DNA of 64,000 nucleotides from contig NZ_CP034235.1 in assembly GCF_009728935.1 (NCBI RefSeq), positions 342,501-406,500 of the forward strand, written 5' to 3'. The stretch's first letter is position 1; each line of letters starts with the position of its first letter. This DNA is from Paenibacillus psychroresistens (GTDB taxonomy: Bacteria > Bacillota > Bacilli > Paenibacillales > NBRC-103111). A model generated the notes under the pieces. It was not told where the DNA came from. It saw only the letters and a program-made list of their open reading frames with translations, and ran no database searches. Of this stretch, positions 45,883 to 54,976 are shown one piece after another. The translations under genes and the position numbers were made by a program.

Positions 45883-46474
45883 AATCAAACAACGTACAGC
45901 AAGCGTAGATCGTAAAACCAATGAAACCAACATTCAGCTTTCGTTTGGCGTAGACGGTACAGGTGTTTCTGAACTTGAGACCGATGTACCCTTTCTAAAC
46001 CACATGCTGGACCTATTCACGAAGCATGGTCAATTTGATCTTAAGCTTCATGCTGAAGGCGACATCGACATCGATGATCACCATACCGTAGAGGATATCG
46101 GGATCTGTTTGGGTCAAACATTGCGTGAGAGCTTAGGTGACAAAAGAGGAATCAAACGTTACGCAAGCGTTTTTGTACCCATGGATGAAGCTTTGGCACA
46201 GGTTATTATTGATATCAGCAACCGTCCACATTTTGAATATAGAGCGACTTACCCATCAGCTCAAGTAGGCAGCTTTTCCACGGAATTGGTGCATGAATTT
46301 CTTTGGAAATTCGCGCTTGAAGCTCGGATTACCTTACATGTAATCGTCCACTACGGGCAGAACACCCACCATATGATCGAAGCGATTTTCAAAGCGCTTG
46401 GGCGGGCATTGGATGAAGCAACAAGCATTGATCCACGAGTGCAAGGCGTGCCATCCACGAAAGGAGTGCTATAG
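45875..46474 (+). CDS. hisB: Imidazoleglycerol-phosphate dehydratase
   Basis: Monofunctional dehydratase of 199 residues, step six of histidine synthesis. Manganese-binding motifs: [14 protein letters not shown] and [15 protein letters not shown] near 64-78, and later [16 protein letters not shown] and [22 protein letters not shown] 45875 lies within the end of hisD with AAGGAGGG upstream, so translation is coupled. Confidence 0.97.
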   Translation: MSEIKQRTASVDRKTNETNIQLSFGVDGTGVSELETDVPFLNHMLDLFTKHGQFDLKLHAEGDIDIDDHHTVEDIGICLGQTLRESLGDKRGIKRYASVFVPMDEALAQVIIDISNRPHFEYRATYPSAQVGSFSTELVHEFLWKFALEARITLHVIVHYGQNTHHMIEAIFKALGRALDEATSIDPRVQGVPSTKGVL

Positions 46475-46477
46475 CAC

Positions 46478-47077
46478 TTGATCGCAATTATCGATTATGG
46501 GATGGGCAACTTACACAGCGTGAGTAAAGCGGTTGAGCGGCTGGGCTATGACTATATAGTGACATCAGATAAACAGGAGATTCTGCAAGCCGATAAAGCT
46601 ATTTTGCCCGGAGTAGGTGCTTTTGGCGATGCGATGGTCTATTTACGAGAAACTGGCTTGGATCAAACGACGCTAGACTACGCTGCTACTGGCAAGCCTT
46701 TATTGGGTATTTGTCTGGGGATGCAGTTGCTCTTTACAGAGAGTGAGGAGCATGGCAATCATCAAGGCTTGAACCTGCTGCAAGGTAAGGTCGTTCGCTT
46801 TCAAGGAGATTACAAAGTGCCCCATATGGGCTGGAATCGTCTCGCATACGAGCAACAAAGTCCCTTACTTCAAGGAATCGCAGAAGGCCATGTCTACTTT
46901 GTTCATTCCTATCACGCTTTGCCTGATAATAGCTCCGATTTATTAGCGACTACCGATTATTTTCAGCCAGTGACGGCTATTGTTGGTCGAGATAATGTGT
47001 ACGGCATGCAATTCCACCCTGAAAAAAGCAGCGATATCGGCATGAAGCTGCTGGGGAATTTCCTGAACTTACCCTAA
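46478..47077 (+). CDS. hisH: Imidazole glycerol phosphate synthase, glutaminase subunit
   Basis: Class I glutamine amidotransferase of 199 residues that supplies ammonia to HisF. IIDYGMGNLHSV opens the protein, ICLGMQLLF carries the catalytic cysteine near 81, and MQFHPEKSS carries the His-Glu pair near 182. Start TTG 46478, with AAGGAG 12 bases upstream, a long spacing. Its partner hisF is separated from it by hisA and a 744-base gap. Confidence 0.96.
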   Translation: MIAIIDYGMGNLHSVSKAVERLGYDYIVTSDKQEILQADKAILPGVGAFGDAMVYLRETGLDQTTLDYAATGKPLLGICLGMQLLFTESEEHGNHQGLNLLQGKVVRFQGDYKVPHMGWNRLAYEQQSPLLQGIAEGHVYFVHSYHALPDNSSDLLATTDYFQPVTAIVGRDNVYGMQFHPEKSSDIGMKLLGNFLNLP

Positions 47078-47125
47078 AGTAGCCAATTAGCTATTTATCC
47101 TTATAGATAGAAAGGTTGAGATCCC

Positions 47126-47887
47126 TTGCGATTTAGACCATGCATCGACCTGCACCAAGGCAAAGTTAAGCAAATCGTCGGTGAGACCCTCACTCAAGAC
47201 AATCAAAACGTCGTCGAAAATTTCGTTTCGGAGCTAGACTCCACCCACTATGCCAAAATGTATCAAAAAGACCAGCTGCGAGGCGGACATATCATCATGT
47301 TAGGTAGCGGAAATGAAGCTGCAGCTGTTCAGGCGCTTCAAGCCTATCCAGGCGGTATGCAAATCGGCGGTGGCATTACGGCAGAAAATGCCGCGAGCTA
47401 CTTGGGAAAAGGAGCCTCTCACATCATCGTGACCTCCTATGTTTTCCGTAATGGTGAGTTGAACATGCCCAATCTTCTAGCCATAGTTGCCGAAATAGGC
47501 AAAGAAAATCTGGTCATCGACCTAAGCTGCAAAGAGCGCGACGGCAAATGGTATGTAGTCACCAACCAATGGACCACCTTCAGCGATTTTGAAGTCAATC
47601 CAGTGAATATCAGCGAGCTTGAACAATATTGCAGTGAGTTCCTTGTCCATGCCGTAGATGTCGAAGGCAAACAATCCGGCATCCAAAAAACCTTAGCCAG
47701 CCAATTATCCCAATGGGTCAGCATCCCGACCACCTATGCAGGCGGCGCCCGCTCTATAGCCGATCTTGAACTTTTCAATAGTCTCACCGCCGGAAAGCTA
47801 GACATAACAATCGGCAGCGCATTGGACATCTTCGGTGGAAATTTACCCTATAAACAAGTTGTGGAGTATTGTAATCAACAATCTTAA
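47126..47887 (+). CDS. hisA: Phosphoribosylformimino-AICAR ribotide isomerase, eukaryotic-like type
   Basis: TIM-barrel isomerase of 253 residues, fourth step of histidine synthesis. It does not look like typical bacterial HisA. Instead it follows the fungal HIS6 pattern: CIDLHQGKVKQIVGETLT, HYAKMYQ, GGHIIMLGSGNEAAA, MQIGGGIT, IIVTSYVF, LVIDLSC, EFLVHAVDVEG, TYAGGARSIADLELF, and GSALDIFGGNLPY. Asp8 is the likely first catalytic Asp. Start TTG 47126 after GAAAGGTTGAG. No other hisA is in the operon, so it should be the functional enzyme. Assignment to the eukaryotic-type subfamily is from remembered family patterns. Confidence 0.88.
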   Translation: MRFRPCIDLHQGKVKQIVGETLTQDNQNVVENFVSELDSTHYAKMYQKDQLRGGHIIMLGSGNEAAAVQALQAYPGGMQIGGGITAENAASYLGKGASHIIVTSYVFRNGELNMPNLLAIVAEIGKENLVIDLSCKERDGKWYVVTNQWTTFSDFEVNPVNISELEQYCSEFLVHAVDVEGKQSGIQKTLASQLSQWVSIPTTYAGGARSIADLELFNSLTAGKLDITIGSALDIFGGNLPYKQVVEYCNQQS

Positions 47888-47928
47888 AGATTAACCTTAT
47901 AAACTAACTCAAATCCAGGTGAATTTTG

Positions 47929-48121
47929 AAAATAGCTGCCTTTAGAGCAACTAAATTCCTTGCTTTAGAACTTTCTATTAAAATAGCTGCTTTTAGAGCA
48001 ACTAATCGTGTTGAAACAATCACTTTAAAGTGCAGTCCACTTTTTAGTTGCCTCAAAAGCACTTAATTCTCATTTCCCCCAATATTCGTTGTCATTTAGT
48101 TGCCTTAAAAGCAACTAATCG
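47929..48121. repeat. Direct and inverted GCTGC-TTTAGAGCAACTAA repeats
   Basis: Two direct 26-base units at 47929-47954 and 47980-48005 (AAAATAGCTGCYTTTAGAG, then CAACTAA). Inverted relatives containing TTTAGTTGCCT and AAAAGC lie near 48042-48062 and 48094-48121. The last is itself a hairpin (TTAGTTGCC and GCAACTAA). No open frame fits. Confidence 0.7.
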
Positions 48122-48171
48122 ATTACTGAATTGAAGGATCAAGGGGATTAAGGGGTCTAATGGGTCAAGTC

Positions 48172-48227
48172 GGTCTTCAGGTCTTCAAGTCTTCAGGTCT
48201 TCAAGTCTTCAAGTCTTCAGGTCTTCA
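48172..48227. repeat. Tandem 8-base repeat, 7 units of RGTCTTCA
   Basis: Seven uninterrupted units of GGTCTTCA or AGTCTTCA followed by a partial eighth. It is purely non-coding between hisA and hisF, and is a likely slipped-strand hot spot. Confidence 0.92.
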
Positions 48228-48428
48228 GGTTTAAGGCTCTTGATGTGTAAGTAACATGCATGCACTAATTATGTTTTAGTAATGATAAGTCGCAGTTAAT
48301 GGTATGGATGAGTACTTAAAGTAATATTCCTTTGCCCTAAGTAAGGTTTTCTAAACAAGCGAGTTACTGAGCGATGTTTAAGGCAGGGTTAACTGTGATA
48401 AAGGGTGGAGTGGAGGATTGGGGTGGCT

Positions 48429-48547
48429 AGCTGGAAAGTTTAGGTGTCACATCAGGAGTTTGCGTTAGCAAGCTCACACTACTTGATATTGCATCGTTAC
48501 CACTTGTTTTATTTCAATAAAAAAGGATGCAATTTCAAGAGTGGCTG
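48429..48547. repeat. Dispersed intergenic repeat, copy 2
   Basis: 48488-48529 is identical to 17775-17816. Here the arms are better kept: CTTGATATTGCATC (48483-48496) faces GATGCAATTTCAAG (48526-48539) with one mismatch. An inner hairpin CTTGTTTTATT/AATAAAAAAG lies between them. Outer flanks AGCTGGAAAGTTTA and GTGGCTG match copy 1. Confidence 0.85.
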
Positions 48548-48631
48548 TAAGCAGCTACCCTAATCCGCAACGAAAGCTCCTTAATCGTGCAGTTGAACTT
48601 TAGCCTTAAACTCCAAAGAAAGGAGCCAACC

Positions 48632-49390
48632 ATGTTAGCCAAAAGAATAATCCCCTGCCTAGACGTCAAAGACGGTCGAGTAGTAAAAGGCGTGAATTTT
48701 ATTAACCTCCGCGACGCCGGAGACCCAGTAGAGCTAGCCGCGATTTACGATCGCGAAGGCGCCGACGAGCTAGTCTTCCTCGACATTTCCGCTTCCGTAG
48801 AAGGACGCGCAACCATGATCGAGGTTGTCCGCAAAACAGCCGGAGAAATCACTATCCCCTTCACAGTAGGTGGCGGCATTGCCGAAGTCGAAGACATGAA
48901 GCGAATTCTTCGCGCAGGCGCAGATAAAATCGGCATCAACACCGCTGCGGTGAAAAACCCGAATCTGGTGCTCGATGGCGCGCGTAAATTTGGTTCCCAA
49001 TGCATTGTTGTGGCGATTGATGCCAAGTATAATGAAGCATGGGGCGAGTGGGAAGTTTATACACACGGCGGTCGGAATGCTTCAGGCATTAAAGCTCTAG
49101 CTTGGGCCAAGCAAGTGGAACAGCTAGGTGCCGGTGAGATACTGCTAACGAGTATGGATGCGGATGGAACGAAGGATGGCTTTGATTTAAAGCTAACTCG
49201 CGCAGTTTCAGAGCTCTTGACGATTCCGATCATTGCTTCAGGCGGCGCAGGCCGTAAAGAACATTTTTACGATGTATTCACAGAAGGTAAAGCGGATGCA
49301 GGGCTGGCCGCAACCATTTTTCATTATAAAGAAATCACGATCAACGAGGTCAAAGCGGATCTCAAACAAAAAGGAGTGGAAATTCGATGA
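48632..49390 (+). CDS. hisF: Imidazole glycerol phosphate synthase, cyclase subunit
   Basis: TIM-barrel cyclase of 252 residues that joins HisH-derived ammonia to [27 protein letters not shown] with catalytic Asp11, [39 protein letters not shown] and [15 protein letters not shown] (second Asp near 130) are all present. ATG 48632 follows AAAGGAG. It overlaps hisIE by 4 bases. Confidence 0.97.
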   Translation: MLAKRIIPCLDVKDGRVVKGVNFINLRDAGDPVELAAIYDREGADELVFLDISASVEGRATMIEVVRKTAGEITIPFTVGGGIAEVEDMKRILRAGADKIGINTAAVKNPNLVLDGARKFGSQCIVVAIDAKYNEAWGEWEVYTHGGRNASGIKALAWAKQVEQLGAGEILLTSMDADGTKDGFDLKLTRAVSELLTIPIIASGGAGRKEHFYDVFTEGKADAGLAATIFHYKEITINEVKADLKQKGVEIR

Positions 49391-50067
49391 CAGCACAATC
49401 TCTAAATGAACTAACAGCAAGCATTCGTTGGGATGCACAGGGTTTAATTCCGGCTATTGTCCAGGATGCGGCTAGCAAAGACGTGCTTACTCTAGCTTAT
49501 ATGAACGCGGAATCATTAAAGCTTACGATCGAATCCGGAGAAACTTGGTTTTGGAGCCGTTCTCGTAGTGAGCTTTGGCATAAAGGGGCAACCTCTGGCC
49601 ATACTCAACAGATTAAATCATTAGCTTACGATTGTGATGCAGACACCATCCTAGTAAAAGTAATTCCCAATGGACCTGCTTGCCATACAGGAAAGCAAGG
49701 CTGTTTTTTCAACGAAGTCCAATTACAAACTGACGGAGTTAGCACTTCTCCAACGAAAAACCCACTCCTAAGCACCGACCGTTTCGCTATTTTATCTACA
49801 CTTGAAGCAACAATTGCAGGGCGGGATGCGGAACGTCCAGAAGGTGCGTATACGACTTATCTTTTTGAAAAAGGCTTAGATAAAATCCTCAAAAAAGTCG
49901 GCGAGGAAACAGCAGAAGTTATAATAGCTGCGAAGAATCACGACCAGCAAGAGCTGCGTTATGAAGCGAGTGATTTGATCTTCCATCTCATGGTGCTTTT
50001 ACGTGAAGAGAAGCTTTCCTTGGACGAAGTAATGGTAGAGCTGGACAACCGTCATAACAAGAAATAA
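49387..50067 (+). CDS. hisI: Bifunctional phosphoribosyl-AMP cyclohydrolase / phosphoribosyl-ATP pyrophosphatase
   Basis: Fusion of 226 residues (HisIE) for steps two and three. N-terminal cyclohydrolase: [28 protein letters not shown], and [10 protein letters not shown]...CHTGKQGCF with zinc cysteines. C-terminal MazG-like pyrophosphatase: [20 protein letters not shown] and [12 protein letters not shown]. It starts at ATGA overlapping hisF. Confidence 0.96.
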   Translation: MTAQSLNELTASIRWDAQGLIPAIVQDAASKDVLTLAYMNAESLKLTIESGETWFWSRSRSELWHKGATSGHTQQIKSLAYDCDADTILVKVIPNGPACHTGKQGCFFNEVQLQTDGVSTSPTKNPLLSTDRFAILSTLEATIAGRDAERPEGAYTTYLFEKGLDKILKKVGEETAEVIIAAKNHDQQELRYEASDLIFHLMVLLREEKLSLDEVMVELDNRHNKK

Positions 50068-50126
50068 AGGTTTTAATTATTAAATTTATTATTAAACTTA
50101 TCATTAAAACAAGTGAGGTTAAATCG

Positions 50127-50933
50127 ATGTTTATTGATTACCATACTCATCATGTACGTTGCGGTCACGCTGAAGGCGAGCTGGAGCTGTACGTTAAACG
50201 CGGCATTGAAATCGGATTGGACCAATTGGGACTCTCCGACCACATGCCGCTTCTGCATGTCGATCCAGCTACTTATTTCTCGGGTATGGCAATGCCAATG
50301 GACGAGCTCCCGCGATATGTCGAGGAGTGTTTTCACCTACAGAATAAGTATAAGGATCAAATCGATATTCGTGTTGGCTTAGAAGGCGATTATATTGAAG
50401 GTTATGAATCCGAGATTAAACAAATAATCGATGCTTATCCTTGGGATTATGTGATTGGTTCGGTTCATTTTCTGGGAGAGTGGGATATTTCTGATTTCCG
50501 TCAGCTCGATGGCTGGCAAACGCGTGATAATGATGAGGTATATCGTCAATACTACAATGCGGTGCAAAAAGCGGCTCGAACTGGATTTTATGATTATATG
50601 GGTCATATTGATGTTATTAAGCGGTTTGGATTTCTGCCCAAAGAGGATGTCAGCGAGCTGGAAAAGCAAACTTTAGATGTAGTTAAGCAGCATGGACTGG
50701 CAATCGAATTAAATGCATCGGGTTTACGGATGCCCGCTAAGGAAATGTTTCCCAGCAGAAGAATGCTTGAATACTGCTTCGAACAAAATATACCAATTAC
50801 TGTCGGATCCGATGCGCACCAGCCTGCAAGATTGGGACAATATCTAGACCAAGCGACCGATTTGTTACGAAATATTGGCTTTACAGAGCTAGCGACCTTT
50901 AAAAAACGAAAACGTGAGATGCTGCCCTTTTGA
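50127..50933 (+). CDS. hisJ: Histidinol-phosphatase, PHP family
   Basis: PHP-type phosphatase of 268 residues, the penultimate histidine step, replacing the HAD-type enzyme. Metal-binding signatures: FIDYHTHHVRCGHAEG at the start, GLSDHMPL, the DYVIGSVHFL strand, YMGHIDVI, and ITVGSDAHQPARLG. It is 59 bases after hisIE and completes the pathway block. Confidence 0.92.
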   Translation: MFIDYHTHHVRCGHAEGELELYVKRGIEIGLDQLGLSDHMPLLHVDPATYFSGMAMPMDELPRYVEECFHLQNKYKDQIDIRVGLEGDYIEGYESEIKQIIDAYPWDYVIGSVHFLGEWDISDFRQLDGWQTRDNDEVYRQYYNAVQKAARTGFYDYMGHIDVIKRFGFLPKEDVSELEKQTLDVVKQHGLAIELNASGLRMPAKEMFPSRRMLEYCFEQNIPITVGSDAHQPARLGQYLDQATDLLRNIGFTELATFKKRKREMLPF

Positions 50934-50999
50934 AATCATGCTCGAGCAGTTATAATAATAGTATAGTGTTAAAGCTGTTATCTAGATCAGGGGGTCCAT

Positions 51000-51950
51000 A
51001 TGAAAAGCAACAAGTTAAAAATATTTTCCGGCTCATCCAACCCAAAGCTCGCTGAACGTATTTCGACGGTGCTTGGACAGCCGCTAGGTAAGATCAAGCT
51101 TTCCAAGTTCAAAAGTGGAGAGCATTACTGTTTATACGAAGAAACCATTCGTAATTGTGATGTGTTTATCGTACAAACCTTCTCCCATCCGATTAACGAG
51201 CATTTTGTCGAGCTATTAGTCATGATTGATGCAGCTAAAAGAGCATCGGCACGGACGATTAACTTGGTGTTACCTTATTACGGATATTCTAGACAAGAAA
51301 GAAAAGCTGCACCGCGTGAGCCCATTTCAGCAAAAATGGTAGCGGATGTACTGACTACTGCTGGAGCGGATCGTGTTATTACGATTGATTTGCATGCACC
51401 TGCGATTCAAGGATTTTTCAATATTCCTGTGGATCATTTAACTGCACTTGATTTAATCAGCGACTATATTATTAAGAAAAAAATAATCAATCCAATTGTC
51501 GTATCCCCTGATGCAGGACGAGCAACAACAGCTGAGAATTTAGCTAATATTCTATATGCGCCGTTTGCGATGATGATTAAGAAAAGACCGGCTCATAATG
51601 AATCGGTTATTACGCATGTTATTGGTGAAGTTGAAGGTCGAACGCCGATTATTATCGAAGATCTAATTGATACAGGCAATACGATTGTCAACGTGGTGGA
51701 AAGCTTAAAGGAACGCGGAGCCAATGATATTTATATCTGCGCGACACATCCCGTTTTCTCAGCCAACGCTTTAGAGCGCTTGGACCACCCAAACATTAAA
51801 GAAGTGATAATTACCGATTCAATTGCTATTCCCGACAATCATTCATCGCGTTTTACCGTTTTATCAGTTGCAGATTTACTTGCAGATGCGATTCGAATTA
51901 TTGTTGAAGGTGGCTCATTAAGTTCCTTGTTCAAGTATGGCGGCGTCTAG
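51000..51950 (+). CDS. Ribose-phosphate pyrophosphokinase paralogue (divergent)
   Basis: PRPP synthetase family protein of 316 residues. Conserved parts: FKSGEHYC, LVLPYYGYSRQERKAAPREPISAKMVADVL, VITIDLHAPAIQGFF, and VVSPDAGRATTAENLA. The PRPP-loop equivalent reads IIIEDLIDTGNTI, where typical Prs has a DDxIDTxGT pattern. The flexible loop and ribose-phosphate site also deviate (SPDAGRATTAE instead of the usual SPDxGGVxRA). It lies just after the his genes, so supply of PRPP to HisG/HisZ fits if it is active. It is likely a second copy beside a housekeeping Prs encoded elsewhere. Confidence 0.82.
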   Translation: MKSNKLKIFSGSSNPKLAERISTVLGQPLGKIKLSKFKSGEHYCLYEETIRNCDVFIVQTFSHPINEHFVELLVMIDAAKRASARTINLVLPYYGYSRQERKAAPREPISAKMVADVLTTAGADRVITIDLHAPAIQGFFNIPVDHLTALDLISDYIIKKKIINPIVVSPDAGRATTAENLANILYAPFAMMIKKRPAHNESVITHVIGEVEGRTPIIIEDLIDTGNTIVNVVESLKERGANDIYICATHPVFSANALERLDHPNIKEVIITDSIAIPDNHSSRFTVLSVADLLADAIRIIVEGGSLSSLFKYGGV

Positions 51951-52079
51951 CTACTGGCTTTATTATGTTTTAGGCAATTAATTCGAGTTGTGATATACTG
52001 CAATTGTACTGGTAGCGGGCTGGGAAATGCTCCGAAATCTCACTAGCCGTACATACCCGAAACCATCGGAGGTGCTCTT

Positions 52080-53867
52080 ATGGCAAAGAAAAAGCTTGTA
52101 GTAACTGAACAACCGAAGCCTAAACAAAAAGTAATCTCCCTTCAAATGGATGCTACATTCTTCTTTGAAAGAGCGGTTCGTTCGTTGGATCGGCTGCATT
52201 ATGATAAAGCGCTGAAGTATTTTCGCCGTGCGGTTGATTATGAACCGGACAATCCAGTAAATCATTGCAACCTAGCCGGAATTCTTTCCGAGATGGGCAA
52301 TTACAGTGAGTCTAATCAAATTTTGCAGCAAATCATAGATCAAGTCGATACGACCATGACGGAATGTTATTTCTACATGGCTAATAATTATGCGAATATG
52401 GAAGATTTCGAGTCTGCCGAGAAGGCAATCATTCAGTATTTAGAGAATGACTCGGTGGGTCAGTTCCTGGATGAGTCCGAGGAAATGATTGAGCTGTTAA
52501 GCTATGAATTAGAAAGACCTACCCCTATCACAGCGATCAAGAGCAGAGAAGGTCTTTTTGAGCATGATAATGCGCGCGCTCTACTTGAAGAAGGCCGATT
52601 TGCTGAAGCGGTACGGATTTTACAAAGATTGATTAAAAAGCATCCTGATTTTTTGGCGGCGCGTAATAATTTGGCCTTGGCCTATTATTATATGGGGCGT
52701 TTCGAGAAAGCTATGGAAACCATAGCTCAGGTTATCGAGATTGATTCTGGCAATATGCATGCTTTATGTAATATGGCGATTTTCTATCAGCACGCAGGTG
52801 CCAAGGAAAAGCTGGCGGATTTATTGGCGCTCTTGCGCAAAACCTTTCCCTTCCACCAAGACCATGTTTTCAAACAAGCGACAACAATGGGGATTCTAGG
52901 TGAGCACGAAACCGCCTATCTCCTGTTCAAAAGGTTACTTAGAAGCGGAGACGCTTCATCCGATCCTTGTTTATTTCATTATGCTGCAGTTGCAGCTTAT
53001 AATATTGGACGATTTGCTGAAGCTCAGAAGCTGTGGCTGCAGACCGAAAAACTCGATCCCAAATCCGATATCCCGCGCTTCTATTTAAGCCAACTCAAGC
53101 AAGGCAACCGCATTACTCCAACGAACCCGCATCATGGAGATTCGACTGCTATTAGCTATCATTACCATCTTCCCTTCGAGGAACAGTTCCGTATGCTGGA
53201 GCGCTCAAGTGAAGGGATTCCAGACTATATGCAACGGGATCCATTAGTCCGTTCCTCTTTCTTTTGGGCATTGCGGCATGGGGATATGGAAACGAAGCTG
53301 CAGGTCATTCAAGCCTTCGGGATTATTGCGGATAGTGAAGTTGAAGATGCGCTTAAGGAATTCTTACTGGAACCTAATGAAGATGACTATCTTAAAAAAG
53401 TCGCCTTCTTCGTATTGCGCAGTATGGGTGCTGATGCGCCGTTGCAAGCAGTGCTTGAAGGGGAATCTACGTTGATTCATTCCAAACCATTTTCGCCGAA
53501 TTTACCAATTTGGGAGCCAGAGTGGCAGCAAGTGCTTGAATTGGCCTTGCAACAAATGCACAAACGCTACGATATGATTCAACAGCATGATCTAGAAACC
53601 TTGTGGGTGGAATTCCTTACACGAATTTATCCAAATGCTCCTAAGATCGCCAAAAGCACGGGCTGGGCAGCAGCGCTTGAATACTTGACTGCTAAGATGC
53701 ACCGTAGAGCCATTTCGTATGGTGAAGTAGCAGAACGCTATAAAATTTCGGTCGCGACAGTTAGCAAATATGTAAAGATAATCGATCAAACCTGCAAGCT
53801 CAAAGAAAAAATGGATGCGATTTTTCCTAAATTCGCCAATGTGGTGCGACAAGGAAATGATTCATAA
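52080..53867 (+). CDS. yvcD: Tetratricopeptide-repeat protein, YvcD-like
   Basis: Protein of 595 residues. TPR units begin near 27 (FFERAVRSLDRLHYDKALKY, PDNPVNHCNLAGILSEMGNY) and recur near 195-250 and 290-330. The C-terminus has a helix-turn-helix-like segment (ISYGEVAERYKISVATVSKY). There is no signal sequence. The position between the his genes and trxB corresponds to yvcD in Bacillus. ATG 52080 follows CGGAGGTG. The function is unknown, probably a protein scaffold. Confidence 0.75.
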   Translation: MAKKKLVVTEQPKPKQKVISLQMDATFFFERAVRSLDRLHYDKALKYFRRAVDYEPDNPVNHCNLAGILSEMGNYSESNQILQQIIDQVDTTMTECYFYMANNYANMEDFESAEKAIIQYLENDSVGQFLDESEEMIELLSYELERPTPITAIKSREGLFEHDNARALLEEGRFAEAVRILQRLIKKHPDFLAARNNLALAYYYMGRFEKAMETIAQVIEIDSGNMHALCNMAIFYQHAGAKEKLADLLALLRKTFPFHQDHVFKQATTMGILGEHETAYLLFKRLLRSGDASSDPCLFHYAAVAAYNIGRFAEAQKLWLQTEKLDPKSDIPRFYLSQLKQGNRITPTNPHHGDSTAISYHYHLPFEEQFRMLERSSEGIPDYMQRDPLVRSSFFWALRHGDMETKLQVIQAFGIIADSEVEDALKEFLLEPNEDDYLKKVAFFVLRSMGADAPLQAVLEGESTLIHSKPFSPNLPIWEPEWQQVLELALQQMHKRYDMIQQHDLETLWVEFLTRIYPNAPKIAKSTGWAAALEYLTAKMHRRAISYGEVAERYKISVATVSKYVKIIDQTCKLKEKMDAIFPKFANVVRQGNDS

Positions 53868-53938
53868 ATAACAGACTACGCATAAAAGCGTATGCTTACG
53901 AAGTCAGTTTTCTGACGAAAACTCTGAGGAGGAATATC

Positions 53939-54886
53939 ATGTATAAATCAATCGTTATTGGCACAGGTCCAGCGGGACTTACAGCCGCCATTTATTTGGC
54001 TCGCGCGAACTTGAACCCTTTGGTAATTGAAGGACCAGAACCAGGCGGACAGCTGACTACAACAACGGAAGTAGAGAATTTCCCAGGCTTCCCTGAAGGT
54101 ATTATGGGACCTGAGCTTATGGATAACATGCGTAAGCAAGCCGAACGCTTCGGTGCAGAATTCCGTACAGGATGGGTCAATACCATTGATTTATCCAAAA
54201 GACCATTCAAGCTTTCTGTTGAAGGTATCGGTGAATTGGAAGCTGAATCCGTGATTATCTCCACAGGCGCATCCGCACGTTTATTGGGAATTACCAATGA
54301 GAAAGAAAATATCGGACGGGGTGTCAGCACTTGTGCAACCTGTGACGGCTTTTTCTTCCGTGGTAAAAAAATTATCGTAGTTGGCGGCGGAGATTCCGCT
54401 ATGGAAGAAGCGCATTTCTTAACTAAGTTTGCGAGCAACGTAGAACTGGTACATCGTCGCAATGACTTGCGTGCATCGAAGATCATGCAAGACCGCGCAC
54501 GCGGCAATGAAAAAATTAGCTGGGGCTTAAATCGTACTCCTTTAGAAGTAGTGGCTGGTGATAAAGGCGTTACAGGACTTAAGGTGCTTAATAACGAAAC
54601 GGGTAAAGAGGAAGTTATCGAAACCGACGGTATTTTTGTAGCTATTGGACATACACCTAATACAAGCTTCCTTAAAGGTCAGATTACGACAGATGAGAAT
54701 GGCTACATTGTTGTAACTCCGGGGACTTCCGAAACGAATATCCCAGGCGTTTTTGCTTGCGGAGACGTTCAGGATCATAAATATCGTCAAGCAATTACAG
54801 CAGCAGGCAGTGGTTGTATGGCGGCTCTGGACTGTGAGAAATTCTTAGACGGTCATGTTGTTCACGATTGGAGCCAAGCGCTTTAA
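53939..54886 (+). CDS. trxB: Thioredoxin reductase
   Basis: Flavoenzyme of 315 residues that reduces thioredoxin with NADPH. FAD motif GTGPAGLTAAIYLARA at the start, redox centre CATC in STCATCDGFFF near 134-137, NADPH motif VVGGGDSAMEEA, and FVAIGHTPNT and GVFACGDVQD near the end. GAGGAGGAA precedes the ATG. It is placed after the yvcD-like gene as in Bacillus. Confidence 0.97.
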   Translation: MYKSIVIGTGPAGLTAAIYLARANLNPLVIEGPEPGGQLTTTTEVENFPGFPEGIMGPELMDNMRKQAERFGAEFRTGWVNTIDLSKRPFKLSVEGIGELEAESVIISTGASARLLGITNEKENIGRGVSTCATCDGFFFRGKKIIVVGGGDSAMEEAHFLTKFASNVELVHRRNDLRASKIMQDRARGNEKISWGLNRTPLEVVAGDKGVTGLKVLNNETGKEEVIETDGIFVAIGHTPNTSFLKGQITTDENGYIVVTPGTSETNIPGVFACGDVQDHKYRQAITAAGSGCMAALDCEKFLDGHVVHDWSQAL

Positions 54887-54976
54887 GCTTTTCAGATAAT
54901 GATTAAGAAGTAGTAAAACTTCTGAGTCCTACTTATTTAGAGTAGGGCTCCTACCATGTTATAGAGGTGAAATGGA

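Noticed and set aside
47929-48227. CRISPR array
   Set aside because: Repeats are of mixed orientation or without spacers of even length, and no cas gene is in the window.
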